From contig CAYPTY010000003.1 in the NCBI GenBank assembly GCA_964413935.1, positions 109,918-173,917 on the forward strand: a stretch of DNA of 64,000 bases, written 5' to 3'. The DNA comes from CAYPTY01 sp964413935. GTDB taxonomy: Bacteria; Bacteroidota; Rhodothermia; Balneolales; Balneolaceae. Positions 45,901-54,611 of this stretch are shown one piece after another. Positions within the stretch are counted from its first letter, which is position 1, and the number at the start of each line of letters is the position of its first letter. The translations under genes and the position numbers were made by a program. The notes beneath the pieces were generated by a model. The model searched no databases. It was given only the letters and a program-made list of their open reading frames with translations, and was not told the origin of the DNA.

Positions 45901-46259
45901 AAATTACCGATCGTTTCGGCCCTCCTCCAAAAGAAGCGGAATACCTGATTCAGGCCACCAGAGCCAAACTCTTTGCTTCCCGCAATTATTTCAAAAAAGT
46001 AACCATCCGCTCTGAACGCATGTGGCTGATCTGTCCTAAGTCGGAAAGTGAAGCCGGGGAGCACTTTTATGGTGATGGTATTTTTCAGCAGCTGATTGAG
46101 CGTTTCGAAAAAATCAGGCCGGATGCCTATAAAGTTATTCAGAAAGACGATGCAGTTCGTTTCGTAATTCAGGATATTCCGGATGTGGAGTCAGCGGTTG
46201 ACTTTCTGAAAGCCATCGCGCCTGAAGTGAGGGAAGAATCCCTGATTCACACATCTTAG
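42915..46259 (+). CDS. mfd: Transcription-repair coupling factor Mfd
   Basis: The 1114-residue protein has the full Mfd order: a UvrB-homology region (about 1-330), an RNA polymerase-interacting domain (GDYVVHVDYGIGKFAGFKKI near 420), a translocase with Walker A GDVGFGKTEVA, DEEQ box IIDEEQRFGV and TATPIPRTLQFSLMGARDL, motif VI QLRGRVGRS, and a C-terminal TRCF domain (about 960-1060). It displaces stalled RNA polymerase at DNA lesions and recruits UvrA. Length is typical. Confidence 0.97.
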   Translation: MTIAKLRKLFREQVFSSLEDHTGGNLYLSQLSGSTRSFLIDFLSTKHKEVLVLFNEFDEARFLQADLEAMGNKKGILFPPTNHKPYDNQQVADTAMLVQRSEALDKIQSGKQKIVVTSTSALFEKVASSKAFNKASIKIEKGDQIEPEKLREKLTDQGYDSVGFVNEPGEFARRGGIMDVYPFSGDYPIRLEFFGDEVESIREFDPDSQRSVAFLEKARFVPDVSRFTQQDQQSLMDYLKEDTLVILQNESLILGDIRERYQNAEKLYEQHDDESLPLPESLFVNEKELSAQLSRHPICYIGGFSGASADTTRIEFKTSPQPEFNGSFKLLREHISEQSKNGYRTTILCDNEGQKDRFEELLGDATDEFNYLLRTQTLHEGFVLHEQKEAIYTDHQIFNRYHRPKSRKRRYHGGISFKELKDLNIGDYVVHVDYGIGKFAGFKKIKVRDTEQEAVVMKYKGDSVLYVNVSSLHKLQKYSGKDGTEPRITKLGSGEWARKKAQTKKKVKDIARELILLYAKRKAQKAFAFNPDNAWQTELEASFEFEETPDQMEAINLVKQDMMSEQPMDRLVCGDVGFGKTEVAVRAAFKAVMDNKQVAVMVPTTILAEQHFKTFARRMAAFPVKVASISRFKTKAEQKKIKEELEAGEIDILIGTHRLASKDIKFKELGLLIIDEEQRFGVSVKEKLKEMRASVDVLTLTATPIPRTLQFSLMGARDLSTINTPPPNRQPVYTEIHSFNEELIRDAIVQEMARGGQVFFIHNRVKNIAEVADMVRSLVPDIRVRHAHGQMTGPQLEAIINDFYAHKFDVLVSTNIVENGIDISNANTIIINHANAFGLSELHQLRGRVGRSNRKAFCYLITPPVETLTAEARKRLLALEEFSDLGSGFNIAMRDLDIRGAGDILGAEQSGFINDIGFELYTKILNDAVKELKESEFSEMFSDVKTDVELPETAIEFDHSAYLPRNYVQANVERLNLYRKLSEAKTEDDISDWKSEITDRFGPPPKEAEYLIQATRAKLFASRNYFKKVTIRSERMWLICPKSESEAGEHFYGDGIFQQLIERFEKIRPDAYKVIQKDDAVRFVIQDIPDVESAVDFLKAIAPEVREESLIHTS

Positions 46260-46275
46260 GGATAAATAATCAGTT

Positions 46276-47181
46276 ATGATTGAGGAATACGCGGACAAAA
46301 TCCTTCGGGGTGAATTGGTAGGTTTTCCTACCGAAACCGTTTATGGCTTGGGAGCAGATGCCTCCAATCTGGATGCCATTCGCCGACTCTATGAACTTAA
46401 AGGCCGGCCGGTTGATAATCCGCTGATTGTGCATATTTCATCCCTCGGGCAACTCCAAAGCCTCACCCCCGATTATCCGCTGAGCGGAACCGCCGAAAAA
46501 CTGGCTCGCGAATTCTGGTCAGGCCCGCTCACTATGATATTACCCAAAAAACCGGAAGTACTGGATGCGGTTACGGCCGGTTTGCCTACAGTGGCTGTTC
46601 GCATGCCGAACTGCAGGGAGGCGCTGGAGCTCATCGATCTCACCGGTCCGCTTGTAGCCCCTAGTGCCAATCTATCCGGCAAGCCCAGTCCAACCCGTGT
46701 AGAGCATGTGCGCGAAGATTTCGGAGAGGATTTTCCCGTGATTGACGGCGGACAAACCATGATCGGTCTGGAATCAACCGTTCTGGACCTGACAACAAAA
46801 CCACTGCGCATCTATCGTCCGGGTTTCATCAGCAAAGAGGAAATCGAAGAGGTAGCCGGTGAGGAAGTGGAATACTACCGGCAGCAGGTGCAGGAATCTT
46901 CTCCATCCCCCGGGTTAAAATATACCCATTATGCACCCCGCGCCGAGGTGATGTACTGGGATGGTGATGACTTTCAGGCCGATGCGCTTTACTTGCTTAC
47001 CCAAACCAAAACCGAAGCTCCGAATGTGGTTTGTTTCGATGATGAAAAAGAACTGGCACGCGAACTCTATGACCAGTTCAGGCAGGCCGATCGCTCCGGA
47101 TACAAAAAAGTAATCATCGAAAAAGCGGCCAAAGATTATCCTGCCCTCACAAACCGTATAGAAAAAGCCATAGGACGGTAA
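46276..47181 (+). CDS. L-threonylcarbamoyladenylate synthase (Sua5-type)
   Basis: The 301-residue protein starts with the YrdC domain (about 1-190: GFPTETVYGLGADA, ELKGRPVDNPLIVH, PLVAPSANLSGKPSPT) and continues past a linker (SPGLKYTHYAPRAEV) into a Sua5 domain, so it is the longer Sua5 form rather than TsaC alone. It makes threonylcarbamoyl-AMP from threonine, bicarbonate and ATP for the t6A37 modification of tRNA. It is 16 bases after mfd and probably cotranscribed. Confidence 0.93.
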   Translation: MIEEYADKILRGELVGFPTETVYGLGADASNLDAIRRLYELKGRPVDNPLIVHISSLGQLQSLTPDYPLSGTAEKLAREFWSGPLTMILPKKPEVLDAVTAGLPTVAVRMPNCREALELIDLTGPLVAPSANLSGKPSPTRVEHVREDFGEDFPVIDGGQTMIGLESTVLDLTTKPLRIYRPGFISKEEIEEVAGEEVEYYRQQVQESSPSPGLKYTHYAPRAEVMYWDGDDFQADALYLLTQTKTEAPNVVCFDDEKELARELYDQFRQADRSGYKKVIIEKAAKDYPALTNRIEKAIGR

Positions 47182-47237
47182 TTTTTAACTCCTGAACTAG
47201 TCATCCCGCCAAACGGTTGTGTATCAACTGCGAATAG

Positions 47238-47804
47238 ATGTTTATGAATCAGGAAAAACAATTAGAAGATTGGTGTAAAGCGATCAGGCAGGGAGACCAG
47301 GAAGCCTTTAATACATGTTTCCGAAGCTTGTTTCCGGAACTCACTGCTTTCGCTACCCGCTATCTTGGCGACAGGCAAAGCGGTATGGACATGGTTCAGG
47401 ATGCCTTTGTAAAACTGTGGAATATGCGTGCAGAGCTGGACAGCAGCCGATCACTTAGATCCCTCATGTACACGATGGTGAGGAATCAGTGTCTGAATCA
47501 CATCAGGGATGTGCAGAGCAAGGAAGTGCTGACTGAACAGAACGACCTGGATGCTTTTGAAAATCCTGAGGTTGAACAATCAGGTTCAAACCAAGAACAA
47601 CAGCAATTGCATGCCTTTATAGCTGATTTACCTGAACGGCAAAAAGAATGTATTGAAATGAGTCGCTTTAACGGCCTGAGTCATGATGAGATAGCTGAGG
47701 TCCTGAATCTGTCGGCGAGAACGGTAAACAATCATATTGTGGCCGGACTGAAAACGCTGAGAAGCAAATTTGAGCAGTATAAAGAAACAATGATGGTGTT
47801 ATGA
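47238..47804 (+). CDS. ECF-type RNA polymerase sigma factor (FecI-like)
   Basis: The 188-residue protein has sigma region 2 (FRSLFPELTAFATRYLGDRQ to DMVQDAFVKLWN, about 25-75) and region 4 (LPERQKECIEMSRFNGLSHD to RTVNNHIVAGLKTLRSKF, about 130-180). It lacks regions 1 and 3, as ECF sigmas do. A start at the second ATG (47244) is also possible. It overlaps the FecR gene by four bases and precedes a TonB-dependent receptor, so it should be released by surface signalling. Confidence 0.92.
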   Translation: MFMNQEKQLEDWCKAIRQGDQEAFNTCFRSLFPELTAFATRYLGDRQSGMDMVQDAFVKLWNMRAELDSSRSLRSLMYTMVRNQCLNHIRDVQSKEVLTEQNDLDAFENPEVEQSGSNQEQQQLHAFIADLPERQKECIEMSRFNGLSHDEIAEVLNLSARTVNNHIVAGLKTLRSKFEQYKETMMVL

Positions 47805-48682
47805 AAAACCTGCAAAACATACCGGATGAGCTTTATCCAATGTGGGATAAACTAAAAGAGGCTGACACAGCCACCAAACCTGTTACGGATGCTGAAACTG
47901 ATTCGGCATTGAAAGAGGTTTGGGCAAAAATCGGACAAACAGAGCAGAAGAGCAGTAAGAAACAATCAACCATTCATCCACTGAGACGGTATTTCAGTGT
48001 TGCGGCGGCAATTACGATCGCCGTGTTCCTGAGCTATGCTCTCATACCGGTAAACGTACAAGTCCCGACCGGTGAGGTACTCACAATGACCCTTCCGGAT
48101 GCATCAAAGGTGAATCTGAATGCTGGTTCATCGCTCAGCTACAACCGCCTGTTCGGCTTAACCCACCGAAACCTGAAGCTAAATGGAGAAGCATTTTTTG
48201 AGGTACAGAAGGATCAAAAGCCGTTCACCATTAAAACGCATGACGCGAGTATCACGGTACTGGGAACACGCTTCAATGTAGATGCCTGGCCTGCACAGGG
48301 AACAAGCACCCGGGTCACCGTAGATGAAGGGCGTGTAGCTCTGAAGCATAACGAGACTAAGGCCTCAGCCGAACTCACTGCCGGTGAAACGGCTCGAATC
48401 ATGTCAGAACAAATTGAGTCTGTAAAGGGAGGCCTGGAATCTGATCTTGCCTGGCTGGAAGGCCACTTTGCTTTCACTGAAAGTAGCTTGAGTGTCCTTT
48501 TCTCTGAATTGAGCCGTAGCTATGGTATTAATATCGAGTTACGTATTTCGGACGCGGATTCGAAACTGATCACCGCTTATTACAATCGCCCGGATAAACC
48601 GGAATTTATCATCCGCGATATTTGTCAGGTTAGAGGTCTCAGTTACCGAAAAAGCCAAAACGGTTATATCATCGAAGAATAA
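47801..48682 (+). CDS. FecR-family anti-sigma factor
   Basis: The 293-residue protein has a cytoplasmic N-terminal part (about 1-65), one membrane helix (about 66-86, FSVAAAITIAVFLSYALIPV) and a periplasmic FecR domain (about 92-190: TGEVLTMTLPDASKVNLNAG, NGEAFFEVQKDQKPFTIKT, VLGTRFNVDAW). The C-terminal 70 residues look like the DUF4974 domain. It would hold the neighbouring sigma factor and respond to the STN domain of the TonB receptor. Confidence 0.93.
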   Translation: MKNLQNIPDELYPMWDKLKEADTATKPVTDAETDSALKEVWAKIGQTEQKSSKKQSTIHPLRRYFSVAAAITIAVFLSYALIPVNVQVPTGEVLTMTLPDASKVNLNAGSSLSYNRLFGLTHRNLKLNGEAFFEVQKDQKPFTIKTHDASITVLGTRFNVDAWPAQGTSTRVTVDEGRVALKHNETKASAELTAGETARIMSEQIESVKGGLESDLAWLEGHFAFTESSLSVLFSELSRSYGINIELRISDADSKLITAYYNRPDKPEFIIRDICQVRGLSYRKSQNGYIIEE

Positions 48683-48696
48683 GATTCTGTCTGCCC

Positions 48697-51462
48697 ATGC
48701 TCAGGCGTTTTACCCTTATTGCCATACTCTTTTGCTCTGCCAATGTAATGAGTAAGGCTCAGACCATAGTATTGCGCACTGAAAATTATTCCATTCAATT
48801 CAGAGGCACCCCTCTAAAACAGGCACTTCAACAATTTGTCAAGCTCACAAGTGCAGATCTGATCTATGATCCGGCTTTTGAGCTGGATCACGAAGTGTAC
48901 GTTACCGCGAAAAAGGTTTCCTCAAAAGAATTATTGAGCCTCATACTTGAGGAAAGTGGTTATGATTATATCATACTTTCTTCAGGAACCTATGTTGTGG
49001 TCAGGGAAGTACGCGAACGCAGCCGTTATGCTCCGGTAAAAGGAATTATCACGGATAAAGATACTGGTCGCCCGGTTGAGCTGGCCAGTATTTACATTGC
49101 CGATACCGGATCCGGTACCTTCAGCAATCTTGACGGCACATTTACCCTTCCCGAGCTTCTAGAGGGCAACTACACCATACAAATCAATCATACCGGTTAC
49201 ATGCCCCTGCAGGTCGAGGTTGACCTGGAACAATTACTAACTCAGGATCAGGGAAATCTTGAAATTGAAATGAAGCCCCGATTATATCTGGGTGACGCGC
49301 TGGTTGTGAATGGCAGCCATCAACCCCTCGGTATTAACCGGAACAGCGTACAGAATTCAGCTGACTTAAATCTTTATGCAGTACAACAGGGCACCAATCT
49401 TCTGAAAACAACTCAGTATTTCAGTGGTGTGAATTATGATATTGGAAGTCAGCAGCTGTCCATACAGGGCAGTGGTTCCGGTGATCATATCTTAACCCTG
49501 GATGGAGTACCGGTTTACGACCCCTACTCTGTTTCACTGATCACCTCCGCTTTTTCGCCTTATGCCATAGATAAGATACAGATGGAAAAAGCCGGATTTG
49601 AAGCTTCTGCCGGCAGCCAGCTTTCAGGTAAGGTGAATGTGCGCCAGAAGTATTCAGTGTCTGGAGCCAAAAGACTGCAGCTACAGGTTGAACCTTTTTC
49701 ATCCAACCTGAGTGCTACAACACCGGTTAATGTAGGCGAAACGCCCATTCAGATTGATGTAACCGGACGCATCAGTATGCAGGATGTGATCCCCAACCAG
49801 CAACTCAGCCGGCAGTTAGACGAATGGGATCAGCTGGACCCGCTCATCCAGAATTTCCTGATGGGATCCGACCAAGATATTGACCACTATGATGTTGCCC
49901 AGCAGCAAAACGATTTCGGTTTTTATGATTTTCACCTCACCGCAGCCGAAAAGAAGAATGATTTCAAAGAAACGTCGTTCTCAATGTACTTCGGAGGCAG
50001 TGATGTACGTACGGATTTATTATCTGAGCGAAGCACTTTCAATTCCATGCAACCCACCTTGGTTTATTCCCGGGAGGATGCTTCCTTTCAGAACAACCTC
50101 ATTCAGCTAAGTCATACCAATGCTACCCGTGCCCGCATTGAATGGGAGGCCAAAACCTATTTCAGTTCATCAGGCTATCAGAATCAATACCTGATGCAGA
50201 ATACTCAGCATTTCGGGCACACGGATAACACGGCTGCCCTCTTTGATGATTTGTTGAATAAGGATATGGAAGATCAGAGCATGAATCGTAATTTCATCCG
50301 GGAATTCGGCTTCCGGGGAAGCTTTAATTATGCATTGAACGCTCGAAATCGACTTGAGGTGGGCTTGAATCCCCGATATTTCAGCTATCACGTTCAACTT
50401 AATGACTTATTCTACCTGCCGACCATTGAACGATCTGAGGTTTTTCATTTAGCCGGATATGCAGAAGCAGATTCAAGGATCAGAGAGAATATTCGTTTCA
50501 AAGCTGGTTTGAGATTGACTTCACCCGAACTTGATCAGGTTTTTGCTGAACCGAGGGCCAGCCTGCAGATTGATCTGCCAACCACTAACATTCGCTATTC
50601 GAGCCTGAAGTTTTCAGGGGGACTCTACCGGCAATTCGTAAATCGTTTCTCGGTCTCAAATGTCGGTCCGAGTTCTCTCATTCCCAGCTACAATTTCTGG
50701 TTACCGGTGGGCAGCAATAACCGTATTCCACAGGCATTGCATCTGGCAGCCTCCTATAAAATGGAAACCGAAACAGGCTTGAATCTCCACACCGAATTTT
50801 TCTACAAAGATATCAGAGAAGGTTTAAGTCTGAACTACCCTGCCCTGTTCAACGAAAATAATGCATTCGATGCCTTCCATGATCAAAACAATTACCTGCA
50901 GTCTCATTCAGGATTTGCTCGCGGTTATGCACTGACACTATCAAAACAATTTGACGAAGTTGGATTGATGCTGGAAGGGATTTACGAGAGAACCATTTCA
51001 GAAATCAGCATTGATAATCAGTTTAACGGGAATTCTGTGCCTACACAGTGGAATGAACCCCATCGGATTAAACTGTTCAGCCGCTGGAAACTGGGTGAAC
51101 ATTGGGACTTGATTAGCTCTGCACTATGGATACCCATTCGTAATCGCGGTTTCCGGGATGCCTACTATAACTTCCTACCCCAGCATAGCAACGGCAGTTT
51201 CGGAGAATTTGACTTAAATGATCCGGCTCAGGTTAATCTGCCAGCTTTTTTCAATTTGAATACCGGTATACAGTATCATCGGGAACTTGGTGAATCTGCG
51301 ATTAAAGCCCGGCTAGATATTCAAAACATCACTAACCGGCGGAATGTGATGGATTTTGGGCTCAATCCTCTCCTTATAGCCCCTCAGCAAATTGAATACG
51401 AGCGCTATGCCCGTCGTCTGCCCGGACTAATACCCACTTTTTCTGTAGAATTTAGTTTTTAA
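48697..51462 (+). CDS. TonB-dependent outer-membrane receptor with STN signalling domain
   Basis: The 921-residue protein has a signal peptide (about 1-21), an STN domain (about 24-105, IQFRGTPLKQALQQFVKLT and ELLSLILEESGYDYIIL), a carboxypeptidase-regulatory-like domain (about 110-185, VKGIITDKDTGRPVELASIY), a plug (about 200-310, GSGSGDHILTLDGVPVYDPY) and a beta-barrel ending in the aromatic SVEFSF. The STN domain is the part that contacts FecR in Fec-type systems. No SusD-like gene follows, so it is not a classical SusCD pair. The ligand is unknown. It is 14 bases after the FecR gene. Confidence 0.93.
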   Translation: MLRRFTLIAILFCSANVMSKAQTIVLRTENYSIQFRGTPLKQALQQFVKLTSADLIYDPAFELDHEVYVTAKKVSSKELLSLILEESGYDYIILSSGTYVVVREVRERSRYAPVKGIITDKDTGRPVELASIYIADTGSGTFSNLDGTFTLPELLEGNYTIQINHTGYMPLQVEVDLEQLLTQDQGNLEIEMKPRLYLGDALVVNGSHQPLGINRNSVQNSADLNLYAVQQGTNLLKTTQYFSGVNYDIGSQQLSIQGSGSGDHILTLDGVPVYDPYSVSLITSAFSPYAIDKIQMEKAGFEASAGSQLSGKVNVRQKYSVSGAKRLQLQVEPFSSNLSATTPVNVGETPIQIDVTGRISMQDVIPNQQLSRQLDEWDQLDPLIQNFLMGSDQDIDHYDVAQQQNDFGFYDFHLTAAEKKNDFKETSFSMYFGGSDVRTDLLSERSTFNSMQPTLVYSREDASFQNNLIQLSHTNATRARIEWEAKTYFSSSGYQNQYLMQNTQHFGHTDNTAALFDDLLNKDMEDQSMNRNFIREFGFRGSFNYALNARNRLEVGLNPRYFSYHVQLNDLFYLPTIERSEVFHLAGYAEADSRIRENIRFKAGLRLTSPELDQVFAEPRASLQIDLPTTNIRYSSLKFSGGLYRQFVNRFSVSNVGPSSLIPSYNFWLPVGSNNRIPQALHLAASYKMETETGLNLHTEFFYKDIREGLSLNYPALFNENNAFDAFHDQNNYLQSHSGFARGYALTLSKQFDEVGLMLEGIYERTISEISIDNQFNGNSVPTQWNEPHRIKLFSRWKLGEHWDLISSALWIPIRNRGFRDAYYNFLPQHSNGSFGEFDLNDPAQVNLPAFFNLNTGIQYHRELGESAIKARLDIQNITNRRNVMDFGLNPLLIAPQQIEYERYARRLPGLIPTFSVEFSF

Positions 51463-51523
51463 CTAGTCATAGATCTTTTCTCCTGTGTATAAGGGTTGAA
51501 ACCTTAACCATTCACAAGAGAAC

Positions 51524-53112
51524 ATGAAGACTAGAAACTTTTTTACCCTATTCTTAGCATTCGCTTTGTCATTATCCATTTTTACCGCATGTGACAACAG
51601 CAGCTCAGATGATTTCGACCCCAGTGATGCAACCATTACTGAACTTGCATTAGAAAATGAATCACTCAGCATTCTGGCCGATGCGCTCACCGATGCCGGC
51701 CTTGCAGATGATCTGGATCAGTCCGGTTCATTTACCGTATTTGCCCCAAGTAATACGGCCTTCTCTGCATTGCCTTCCGGACTGCTAAGCAGCCTTACCA
51801 ACGAGCAGCTTGAGGAGATTCTCACCTATCACGTTATTGCCGGAGCTGAAGTACGATCCGGTGANNNNNNNNNNNNNNNNNNNNNNNNNNNNNNNNNNNN
51901 NNNNNNNNNNNNNNNNNNNNNNNNNNNNNNNNNNNNNNNNNNNNNNNNNNNNNNNNNNNNNNNNTGGAAGATGCCGGTTTAAGCAGCACCCTGAAATTTA
52001 CCGGAGATTATACGGTATTTGCACCAACCGATGACGCCTTTAATGCGCTGCCTGCTGGTTTGCTTTCAAGCCTCAGCCCCGCACAGCTTTCTGATATCCT
52101 CACCTACCATGTTCTGAACGGTGAAGTTTTTGCCGGACAACTGAATGCTGAGCAGGCTCCTGTAACGCTCAACTCCACTCCGATTTTTGTAACGGCTGAT
52201 GGTGGCAATGTAACCGTGAACGGCAACAGCAGCGTAGTTACCGCCGATGTGAATGTTTCCAACGGAGTGATCCATGCTATTGATCGTGTGCTCCTTCCCG
52301 ATGCTTTCGGAACTGTTGTAGACGCTGCGTCCAAGCGTTATTTCTTCGAAACACTGGTACAGGCTGTAGTAGATGCTCAGCTTGCTACGGCACTTTCGGA
52401 TGAAAACGCTACACTCACGGTGTTTGCGCCGACTGATGAAGCATTTGCAAATCTGCCTGACGGATTGCTTGCCTCACTCACAACTCAGCAACTCGCTGAA
52501 ATTCTTCAGTACCATGTACTCGGAGCTCAGGTGGCCTCCGGTGATCTGAACCCTGAACAGGAACCAGCATCTTTAACTGGTGAATCAGTGTTCGTAACCG
52601 TAGATAACGGTGATATTACTGTGAATGGTTCTTCATCGGTTGATGTGAACCGTGCCGACATCACCACAAACAACGGAATTATCCATACCATCGACCGGGT
52701 ACTGCTTCCCGATGCCTACGGCACCATAGTGGATGCTGCGGCAAAACGTTATTTCCTATCATCCCTGGTGGGTGCTGTAGTTGAAGCCCAGCTGGATGAT
52801 GATCTCTCTGCTGCAGGACCATTTACCGTCTTTGCACCAACCAATGAAGCATTTGCCGCTCTGCCAGCCGTACCAACCGGACAGGAGCTGATAGACGTAC
52901 TTACCTATCATGTTATCCCATCCCAGGTACTCTCCGGCGATCTGCAAGCCTCTCAAACAGTTACCACTTTAAACGGTGCGACTGTCGATATCACGGTAAG
53001 CGGTGATACCGTCACAATTAATGGTACTGTTGAGGTAAGCCGTGCAGACCTGCAGGCCAACAATGGTGTGATTCATGTAATTGATGGCGTGCTGTTACCA
53101 CCAAGCAATTAA
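51524..53112 (+). CDS. Lipoprotein with at least four FAS1 (fasciclin) domains, interrupted by assembly gap
   Basis: The gene starts with a lipoprotein signal (lipobox FTAC) and an acidic spacer. FAS1 domains are visible before the gap (SFTVFAPSNTAFSALPSGL) and after it, three complete or near-complete copies of about 135 residues each, with TVFAPTDDAF, LTVFAPTDEAF, FTVFAPTNEAF and NGVIHAIDRVLLP-type motifs. FAS1 domains mediate cell adhesion. The frame before the 100 N (positions congruent to 51524) and after it differ, so the true gap length is not 100; the two parts are one gene. It is followed by a strong terminator. It lies just after the TonB receptor and may share its regulation. Confidence 0.88.
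51865..51964. other. Assembly gap (100 N)
   Basis: Exactly 100 N, a conventional placeholder. It falls inside a repeated FAS1 array, which is a typical cause of assembly breaks. Comparison with the neighbouring domains suggests that about 230-236 bases are missing if no whole domain was lost. Confidence 0.97.
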
Positions 53113-53200
53113 GATGGACCAATAAGACAGACCAACTTAGCCAACATATCGTACCCCGAGAATGACTAACCCGATTGTCATTCTTTTTCGAAGATGAATG

Positions 53201-53225
53201 AGCCTCCCTGACCGGAGGCTTTTTC
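53201..53225 (+). terminator. Terminator after the FAS1 lipoprotein gene
   Basis: AGCCTCC (53201-53207) and GGAGGCT (53214-53220) form a 7-bp GC-rich stem with a 6-base loop, followed by TTTTCATTTATTTTT on the plus strand. It lies 88 bases after the stop. Confidence 0.85.
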
Positions 53226-53278
53226 ATTTATTTTTAATTACAGCTTATATAGTACTTTAGAACTTTATTAGCCTTACT

Positions 53279-53308
53279 TTGACACAGCTTCGGAACCACT
53301 CCTATATT
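53279..53308 (+). promoter_or_regulatory. Promoter of the DEAD-box helicase gene
   Basis: A consensus TTGACA (53279-53284) is followed by 18 bases and TATATT (53303-53308). Transcription should start near 53315, giving a leader of about 55 bases before the ATG at 53370. Confidence 0.6.
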
Positions 53309-53369
53309 TAGTACTCATAATATCATCTGTACGCGTGTTTCTTAAGTAACCTTAACTAACACAAATACA

Positions 53370-54602
53370 ATGACATTTGAAGATCTGGCACTATCGCCGC
53401 GTCTGCTCGACGCATTAAAAGAGAAACAGTACACTCAGCCCACCCCAATTCAGCAACAGGCTATTCCGCTTGTCCTGCAGGGAAAAGATATTCTGGGTAG
53501 TGCACAAACAGGTACCGGAAAAACCGCTGCCTTTGCTTTACCTATCATTCAGAATATTCATGAATCCGGTAAAGCCGATAAATCAAAGAAGAGAATTCAG
53601 GCTCTGATCCTTTCACCCACACGTGAACTGGCTACGCAGATCGGGGATAATATTTATCACTACAGTAAGTATACCCGGGTAAATCATGCCGTAATATTCG
53701 GTGGTGTTACACAAAAGCGTCAGGTTAACCTGCTTAGAAAGGGTGTGGATATACTTGTTGCAACGCCGGGAAGACTGCTGGACCTTATGCAGCAGGGACA
53801 TATAAACCTGAGCATGGTACAGACTCTTGTGCTGGATGAGGCTGATCGTATGCTGGATATGGGTTTTATCCACGATATCCGAAGAGTGATCAAACAGCTT
53901 CCCGCAGAACGCCAAACCCTGTTCTTTTCGGCAACCATGCCCAAAAAGATCATTGAACTCTCATCCTCCATTCTGAAAAACCCATCCCGGATTGAAATTC
54001 AAACCACTTCAAAAGCATCCGACCGAATTGAACAGTTTGTTTATTACACCGATCAGAATAAGAAAAGAGATCTGATCAAGCATGTAATTGACTTTCATGG
54101 GGTTGAGCAGGGATTAATCTTTGTTCGCACCAAACATGGAGCGGATAAACTGAGTAAGTATTTCAATAAAAATGGGTTTAGCTCCGACTCCATCCACGGA
54201 GATAAGCGTCAAAACTACCGTCAAAGAGCGCTTAAAGATTTCAAGTCCTCAAACATCAAGTTTCTGATTGCTACCGACGTGGCTTCCAGAGGGATTGATA
54301 TCGATAAACTGCCCTATGTGATCAACTACGATATGCCTGAAGATGCGGAAACCTATGTTCACCGTATTGGCCGCTCAGGAAGAGCCGGTGAGGTGGGAAC
54401 TGCCATTACCCTTTGTAATGAAGATCAAAATGGACAGATCCTGGAGATTGAAAAGCATACCAACAACAGTATTGAGGCCATTCTGGACCAGCCTTTTTCT
54501 CAGGAAAAGATTCCTTTACCCAAGAAACAACAGGCTAAGCTGAGTAATAAGCACCGCAGAAATAATAAACGCAGAAACAACAAAAACTACGCTTCCAGAT
54601 AG
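53370..54602 (+). CDS. DEAD-box RNA helicase, RhlE-like
   Basis: The 410-residue protein has all core motifs: Q motif (YTQPTPIQQQAIP), I (AQTGTGKT), Ia (PTRELA), Ib (TPGRLLDL), II (LDEADRMLDMG), III (SAT), and VI (HRIGRSGR). The C-terminal 30 residues are basic and Asn/Arg-rich (KHRRNNKRRNNKNYASR), likely an RNA-binding tail. It remodels RNA, for example in ribosome assembly or cold adaptation. It is a single-gene unit with its own promoter. RhlE is the nearest named type, but the exact orthologue is not certain. Confidence 0.94.
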   Translation: MTFEDLALSPRLLDALKEKQYTQPTPIQQQAIPLVLQGKDILGSAQTGTGKTAAFALPIIQNIHESGKADKSKKRIQALILSPTRELATQIGDNIYHYSKYTRVNHAVIFGGVTQKRQVNLLRKGVDILVATPGRLLDLMQQGHINLSMVQTLVLDEADRMLDMGFIHDIRRVIKQLPAERQTLFFSATMPKKIIELSSSILKNPSRIEIQTTSKASDRIEQFVYYTDQNKKRDLIKHVIDFHGVEQGLIFVRTKHGADKLSKYFNKNGFSSDSIHGDKRQNYRQRALKDFKSSNIKFLIATDVASRGIDIDKLPYVINYDMPEDAETYVHRIGRSGRAGEVGTAITLCNEDQNGQILEIEKHTNNSIEAILDQPFSQEKIPLPKKQQAKLSNKHRRNNKRRNNKNYASR

Positions 54603-54611
54603 TAGTGTTTA

